A stretch of 64,000 nt of DNA from an uncultured bacterium (lineage in GTDB: Bacteria > Bacillota_I > Bacilli_A > RF39 > UBA660). Position 1 is the first letter of the stretch, and each line of letters opens with the position of its first letter. A program made the translations under genes and the position numbers. Below the pieces are notes generated by a model. The model did not search any database. It was not told the origin of the DNA and was given only the letters and a program-made list of their open reading frames with translations. Positions 60,034 to 64,000 of this stretch are shown one piece after another. Location: positions 6,315 to 70,314 of the forward strand of contig CAJMSU010000004.1 in assembly GCA_905216155.1 (NCBI GenBank), written 5' to 3'.

Positions 60034-60720
60034 TTGAAAAAAGAAAAACTCATAAGTTCATTACTAGCCATAGTTGGAGTGGTAATGATATCAGTTGCAC
60101 TTGGATTAGATAGTGACAACCAATTAAGTGAGAATGAAAAAATAGTTACTAATTATAGTGAGATAAATATTAAAAATATGGCAGCGTCTCTTAATGTAGA
60201 AAAAAAAGATACATCTTCTGATTTAAAAGAGGAGAGTAAAGAGACAATAAAAGAAGTTGCAATGGAAATAGCACCAGCATCTGTGATTGTTCCACCAAGA
60301 GTAGAGGTTTATGAAAATATGACAATTGAAGAGCTTGCTGATAAATTAAATCGTAATTTAGGAAATGGATATATTTCTGGTAAAGGTTATTTAATAGCAA
60401 CACACTGTATAGAAACTGGAGTTGATCCATATTTAGCTGTTGCGATTATGTTACATGAAACAGGGTGTAAATATAATTGTTCAGCTTTAGTTAAGGCTTG
60501 TAATAATGTAGGTGGTCAAAAGGGTACACCTAGTTGTAATGGCTCATATAAGGGATATCAAACATTAGATGAAGGTATTATAGGTTTTATTGATAACTTA
60601 AGAAATAATTATTATTCTAAGGGTTTAACAACAGTTGCTACAATAGCTCCAAGATATGCACAAAGTTCTGCATGGCCTACTAAAATAAATAGTTATATAA
60701 ATCAAATAAGAGCAAGTTAG
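60034..60720 (+). CDS. Secreted N-acetylglucosaminidase-like cell-wall hydrolase
   Basis: A 228-aa exported protein with an N-terminal hydrophobic segment (about 6-24) and a linker, then a glucosaminidase (FlgJ/LytG-like) domain from about 100. The catalytic Glu lies in IMLHETGCKYNCSALV, followed by NNVGGQKG and YQTLDEGIIGFIDNLRNNYY. It probably trims peptidoglycan. The start is TTG 60034, 6 nt after GAGGTG; an in-frame GTG at 60025 is part of that site. Its promoter is near-consensus. Confidence 0.83.
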   Translation: MKKEKLISSLLAIVGVVMISVALGLDSDNQLSENEKIVTNYSEINIKNMAASLNVEKKDTSSDLKEESKETIKEVAMEIAPASVIVPPRVEVYENMTIEELADKLNRNLGNGYISGKGYLIATHCIETGVDPYLAVAIMLHETGCKYNCSALVKACNNVGGQKGTPSCNGSYKGYQTLDEGIIGFIDNLRNNYYSKGLTTVATIAPRYAQSSAWPTKINSYINQIRAS

Positions 60721-60730
60721 CTCTTTTTTT
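60708..60730 (+). terminator. Terminator of the glucosaminidase gene
   Basis: AAGAGC pairs with GCTCTT across AAGTTA, followed by a T-run. Includes the stop codon. Confidence 0.78.
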
Positions 60731-60783
60731 GTAAAACTCTTTCTATGACAGCATATAATAGTTATATAGGTTAAGCGTTAATC

Positions 60784-60812
60784 TTGACTATTAACTAAGA
60801 ATTTGGTATAAT
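60784..60812 (+). promoter_or_regulatory. Strong promoter of the long non-coding RNA
   Basis: TTGACT (60784-60789), 17-nt spacer, extended -10 TGGTATAAT (60804-60812). Transcription would start near 60819. Confidence 0.85.
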
Positions 60813-60818
60813 TAAACG

Positions 60819-61444
60819 CGTAACTTGTAGTGGTACACTATTCTAGTCAGTTAATTTATTATGAAGATGGGAATAAAAAACCATTAAAGAGCACATCTGT
60901 GAAACCTTTGGTGTTTGCTTTAGACGCCCAGTCTAGGGTGGATGCTGGAGATGAAGAATAATGGGCAACCGTAATGGCATACGATAATTGACCCAGTATT
61001 CGTTGGAGACCTATTCTTGTAGTAAGCCTATACGAATAAATACTGATGGACTTATTACGAAATGGGATTGAACCTGTATTGTGGCGAAAGTTATGTACAG
61101 CGTAGCTTGTCTTGAGTGAAAGTCTTGGGATTAATGAACTTTCTTACTAAATTGGCCAATTTAATAAGAACTGCATTATGAAATCACTTTTGCAAAAGAG
61201 AATTAATAATAAATGCTGGTGAGGAAATCTTCTAGAGTGAGTTTGATATAGGATTGCAGTGGGTACTAAGTGGTAATCAAGTCATACGATGTGGCAACAC
61301 CGTATTAATTTCTTTAAATGGGAACGGCTTTTTTGGTAACGAAAAAGTAGAAATTAGGGAAAACCTACTTGACCTATGACTCAAAGTTTACTATATCAAC
61401 ACCATTATAAATTAAGTATGTATTTTAAATACTACTTTTTTTTT
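60819..61444 (+). ncRNA. Probable OLE (ornate large extremophilic) RNA
   Basis: About 625 nt without an open frame, bounded by a strong promoter and a terminator. Its G+C content is visibly higher than the flanks (for example near 60921-61000 and 61261-61335), as is usual for structured RNA in AT-rich genomes. Local complementary pairs include GTGGCAACAC-type and CCTTTGGTG-like stretches. The size (OLE RNAs are about 600 nt) and the position just upstream of a multi-pass membrane protein resembling OapA, the OLE-associated protein, point to OLE. It does not match my recall of tmRNA, RNase P RNA or SRP RNA. Recognition rests on size and context, not on a covariance search. Confidence 0.7.
61414..61444 (+). 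terminator. Terminator of the long non-coding RNA
   Basis: AAGTA-GTATTT pairs with AAATAC-TACTT with one bulged T, followed by about ten T residues. Confidence 0.78.
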
Positions 61445-61478
61445 GAAAAAAATGTTAAAATAGATTAAAGGTGATGTT

Positions 61479-62087
61479 ATGAAGCTTCTTGGTAAAAAGA
61501 AGAAAAGGCAAAATGAGTTGGAAAATTTGAAAGTACAAACTAAAAGACAGGAAAAGAAAAGTAAGGAAAAAGTAAATAAAAAATGGTTAATAACTATTGT
61601 TTTAGTATCTTTTTGTTTATCAGTTTTTTTATCATTTGTGTCAGAGTTAACTATTCCCAAAGCTAACTTAGTAGTAGGAATAATTATTTGTTTGATATTT
61701 GTATTTATTGGTATTTTATTTGATATAATAGGTGTTAGTGTAACATCTGCTGATCCTAAAGTATTTCATTCTATGAGTTCAAGAAAAGTGAGAGGTGCAT
61801 CTATTGCTTCTAAATTTATAAAAAATAGTGAAAAGGTATCAAGTTTTTGTTGTGATGTAATAGGAGATATTTGTGGTGTTATATCAGGTTCAGCATCTGT
61901 TACTATTGCTTTATTAATTTCTAATAGTTTAAATATTAATTTATTAATAACAACACTTGTAACAACAGGAATAGTATCATCTATAACTATAGGCGGAAAG
62001 GCAATAGGAAAAGGTTTTGCTATTAATAAAAGTAATATAATACTTTATGAATGTGCTAAAATATTGGCGATATTTTATAAAAAGTAG
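61479..62087 (+). CDS. oapA: OLE-associated membrane protein OapA-like
   Basis: A 202-aa protein. A very basic N-terminus of about 34 residues (KLLGKKKKRQNELENLKV) could bind RNA. Hydrophobic segments lie near 36-56, 62-85 and 135-180. The stretch VFIGILFDIIGVSVTSADPKVFHS-like (given in part) with KVRGASIASKFIKNSEKVSSFC and DVIGDICGVISGSASV matches my recollection of OapA, which dimerises and binds OLE RNA at the membrane. It starts 34 nt after the RNA's terminator with AAAGGTGA upstream. The call is supported by the adjacent RNA. Confidence 0.72.
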   Translation: MKLLGKKKKRQNELENLKVQTKRQEKKSKEKVNKKWLITIVLVSFCLSVFLSFVSELTIPKANLVVGIIICLIFVFIGILFDIIGVSVTSADPKVFHSMSSRKVRGASIASKFIKNSEKVSSFCCDVIGDICGVISGSASVTIALLISNSLNINLLITTLVTTGIVSSITIGGKAIGKGFAINKSNIILYECAKILAIFYKK

Positions 62088-62099
62088 GATGTGGTTTAA

Positions 62100-62795
62100 T
62101 TGAATTTAATATTATTAATAATAGCTATATTACCAGTTTATATTTTGGGAAAATATGTTTATGAAAAAGATAAAAATAGGGAACCTAGTTTGTTACTTTT
62201 TAAATTTTTTTTACTGGGAATAGCATCAGTTTTAATATCTTTTTTTATAACTTCAACTTTATCAAGTGTTATACCACTTATTACTAAAACGACAGGAAGT
62301 ATGAATAATAGAGAATTATTTATTTATGTTTTCTTATTTGTTGCGTTAATAGAAGAGGGTAGTAAATTTTTAATGACTTATATACTTGGATATAACAATA
62401 AGGAATTTGATGAGGTTTATGATATGATAGTGTATGCTAGTTTTGTATCACTTGGATTTGCATTTTATGAGAATTTAATTTATATATTTTTAAATAAAGA
62501 AATAATGATTGGTTTGTATAGGGGATTATTAGCGATTCCTGGACATGTATCATTTGCAGTTTTTATGGGGCACTTTTTAGGACTTGCAAAACATTATGAA
62601 AAGATAAAAAATTATAAAAAATCTAGACTTTATAAGTCTTTAGGTTTAATAGTGGCAGTATTAATTCATGGAGTGTATGATTTTTGTTGTTTAAGCAATA
62701 ATGAAATGTTTGTAATAGTATTTTTTGTATTTGTGATAAATTTATTTATTTTGGCATTAAAAAAAATAAGAGAAGTACCTAATATAGAAATGTAG
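62100..62795 (+). CDS. PrsW-family intramembrane protease
   Basis: A 231-aa polytopic protein with about seven hydrophobic segments. Active-site motifs of the PrsW family are present: VALIEEGSKFL (Glu-Glu), GFAFYENL, PGHVSFAVFMGHFLGLA and LIHGVYDF (His and Asp). PrsW starts regulated proteolysis of an anti-sigma factor in B. subtilis. The start is TTG 62100 after AGGATGTGG. It follows the OapA-like gene by 12 nt, so both are cotranscribed. The substrate here is unknown. Confidence 0.87.
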   Translation: MNLILLIIAILPVYILGKYVYEKDKNREPSLLLFKFFLLGIASVLISFFITSTLSSVIPLITKTTGSMNNRELFIYVFLFVALIEEGSKFLMTYILGYNNKEFDEVYDMIVYASFVSLGFAFYENLIYIFLNKEIMIGLYRGLLAIPGHVSFAVFMGHFLGLAKHYEKIKNYKKSRLYKSLGLIVAVLIHGVYDFCCLSNNEMFVIVFFVFVINLFILALKKIREVPNIEM

Positions 62796-62885
62796 TAAAG
62801 GCATAATATATAGATATGTTGTTTAAATAAATATAAACTTGTAAATTTATTAATTAAAATTTATAATTTAATTGGAGGAATAATA

Positions 62886-63884
62886 ATGAAAGTATTACTT
62901 TATACAGAGTTAGAAAAGACTTTTTCTAAAAGTGGTTTAGGAAAAGCAATAAAACATCAAATGAAAGCATTAGAATATGCTGGAGTTGATTATACAACTA
63001 ATATTCATGATGATTATGATATTATTCATATAAATTATTATGGTCCTAAATCTTATCATTTGGCAAAACAAGCTAAAAGAAGGGGTAAAAAAGTAGTGTA
63101 TCATGCTCATTCTACAGAAGAGGATTTTAAAAATGGTTTTATTTTGTGCAAACAAATATCACCAATATTTAAAAAATGGATTATTAAATGTTATACATTG
63201 GGGGATGTTATAGTAACACCAACTCCATATTCTAAAAAGTTGTTAGAAAGTTATGGTATAAAAAATAAAATATATGCTATTTCTAATGGAATAGAATTAG
63301 ATTTATTTAAACAAGATAAGGCAGCTGGAGAGGAATTTAGAAAAAAATATAATTATAAGAAGACTGATAAGGTAATAATAGGAATAGGCCTTTATATTGA
63401 AAGAAAAGGAATAGTAGATTTTGTAGAGCTTGCTAAAAGAATGCCAGAATATAAGTTTATTTGGTTTGGTTATTCACCACTTCAGGCTGCAACAAGTGAT
63501 GTAAGACGTGCTGTTAATACAAAGTTAGATAATTTAGTATTTGCGGGATATGTTGAACAAGAGGTTATAAAACAGGCTATGAATGGCTGTGATATATATT
63601 TATTTCCAACTTATGAAGAAACGGAGGGTATTCCAATAATTGAGGCTTGTGCTTGTAAGACAAATGCAATTGTTAGGGATATACCAATATTTGATGATTG
63701 GCTAACAGATGGTGTTAATGTTTATAAGGCTAAGGATGTAGATGAGTTTGAGGTAAAAATTAAAAAAATATTAAATAAAGAATTACCATCTGTTTCAAAT
63801 GAAGCTTATAAAGTAGCTAAGGAAAGAGATATAAAGAAAATTGGGTTGAAACTAAAAGAGGTATATGAGGAAGTATTAAAATGA
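62886..63884 (+). CDS. GT4 glycosyltransferase resembling diglucosyl-diacylglycerol synthase
   Basis: A 332-aa GT-B fold enzyme acting at the cytoplasmic membrane face. LYTELEKTFSKSGLGKAIKHQ, the HAHSTEEDF strand and TPTPYSKKLLESYGI closely recall the Acholeplasma laidlawii diglucosyl-DAG synthase (about 332 aa) and pneumococcal CpoA. The donor-sugar site motif is EETEGIPIIEA. It probably adds a second hexose to monoglycosyl-diacylglycerol, a lipid that makes non-bilayer/bilayer balance. Its partner (a monoglucosyl synthase) is expected downstream but is outside the window. GGAGGA precedes the ATG. Confidence 0.83.
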   Translation: MKVLLYTELEKTFSKSGLGKAIKHQMKALEYAGVDYTTNIHDDYDIIHINYYGPKSYHLAKQAKRRGKKVVYHAHSTEEDFKNGFILCKQISPIFKKWIIKCYTLGDVIVTPTPYSKKLLESYGIKNKIYAISNGIELDLFKQDKAAGEEFRKKYNYKKTDKVIIGIGLYIERKGIVDFVELAKRMPEYKFIWFGYSPLQAATSDVRRAVNTKLDNLVFAGYVEQEVIKQAMNGCDIYLFPTYEETEGIPIIEACACKTNAIVRDIPIFDDWLTDGVNVYKAKDVDEFEVKIKKILNKELPSVSNEAYKVAKERDIKKIGLKLKEVYEEVLK

Positions 63885-63894
63885 TACTTCTTTT
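63870..63894 (+). terminator. Weak terminator after the glycosyltransferase gene
   Basis: GAAGTAT pairs with ATACTTC across a 7-nt loop; a short T-run follows. The stop codon is inside the loop and right arm. Nothing else is visible in the remaining 110 bases of the window. Confidence 0.6.
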
Positions 63895-64000
63895 AATGTA
63901 CAATTATTTATAAATGATATATTTTATGCTACCAAGTGATTTTAAGAAGTTTTAACTTTAATGATATAAAGCTTATAAATATATTATATAAAAAAATTTT

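Noticed and set aside
60819..61444. The long RNA as tmRNA, RNase P RNA or SRP RNA.
   Set aside because: It lacks the tmRNA ends and tag frame and the RNase P conserved core as I know them, and it is too long for SRP RNA. The adjacent OapA-like gene favours OLE.
1..64000. Possible use of the Mycoplasma code (TGA as Trp), suggested by the AT-rich, Mollicutes-like style.
   Set aside because: TGA ends several clear genes (9144-9146, 13199-13201, 18432-18434, 47031-47033, 63882-63884), and conserved Trp residues are TGG.
1..64000. tRNA and rRNA genes.
   Set aside because: No T-loop/anticodon-arm patterns or rRNA-like stretches were seen in the intergenic regions on either strand.

Overview
The window is a very AT-rich (roughly 27% GC by eye) bacterial chromosome segment with short intergenic gaps, strong AGGAGG-type ribosome binding sites, near-consensus sigma-A promoters and many small hairpin-plus-T terminators. 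TGA is used as a stop (for example at 9144-9146, 13199-13201, 47031-47033 and 63882-63884), so the genetic code is the standard bacterial one. Gene order (ireB-ruvX-yrzB-mltG-yrrM-trhP1-trhP2-greA; yjbA-like/trpS; T-box-gatCAB-aspS) is Bacillota/Bacilli-like. A glycolipid glucosyltransferase resembling the Acholeplasma enzyme and the reduced, AT-rich style suggest a Bacilli lineage near the Mollicutes, such as the uncultured gut RF39 or Erysipelotrichales type. That placement is inference.

Layout. 0-8.8 kb: rluD, a HAD/acyl-CoA-synthetase fusion with a PlsC-type acyltransferase, an orphan hybrid histidine kinase, a TspO homologue and a rhomboid protease. 8.9-17.7 kb: the conserved ireB-to-greA housekeeping block, interrupted by a VirB2-like/NlpC-P60 fusion protein and a membrane-anchored DUF3298-like protein. 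17.8-44.7 kb: a continuous, all-forward envelope locus of about 27 kb. It begins with two class-B-like sortases and surface proteins. It continues through a Tad-pilus core (CpaB/SAF, CpaF/TadA, TadB, TadC, a small pilin candidate, pseudopilins, a TadZ-like protein). It then passes directly into a type IV secretion core (two VirB2-like proteins, VirB6/TrbL, PrgI/VirB3-like, a VirB4 in two overlapping genes, a CHAP hydrolase, the VirD4 coupling protein). A pilin-like/DUF6273-like paralogue of an early gene closes the locus. No relaxase, integrase, att site or prepilin peptidase is visible and both flanks are housekeeping genes, so it looks like a resident composite pilus/secretion machine and not an integrated conjugative element.

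44.7-58 kb: rhodanese, DedA-like protein, rmuC, a yjbA-like gene, trpS (reverse), a putative sigma4-like/alpha-CTD-like regulator with a small companion, a T-box riboswitch with an apparent Asn specifier in front of gatCAB-aspS, a GT-C glycosyltransferase and trigger factor. 58-64 kb: a reverse-strand pair containing a HopA1-like protein, a secreted glucosaminidase, then a promoter-to-terminator non-coding transcript of about 625 nt. The transcript is followed by a multi-pass membrane protein resembling OapA, so the RNA is best read as an OLE (ornate large extremophilic) RNA. A PrsW-type protease and a diglucosyl-diacylglycerol synthase-like glycosyltransferase end the window.

The two most notable systems are the composite Tad/T4SS/sortase envelope locus and the OLE RNA-OapA pair in what looks like a small mesophilic genome. 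All family assignments come from reading motifs, without database searches.
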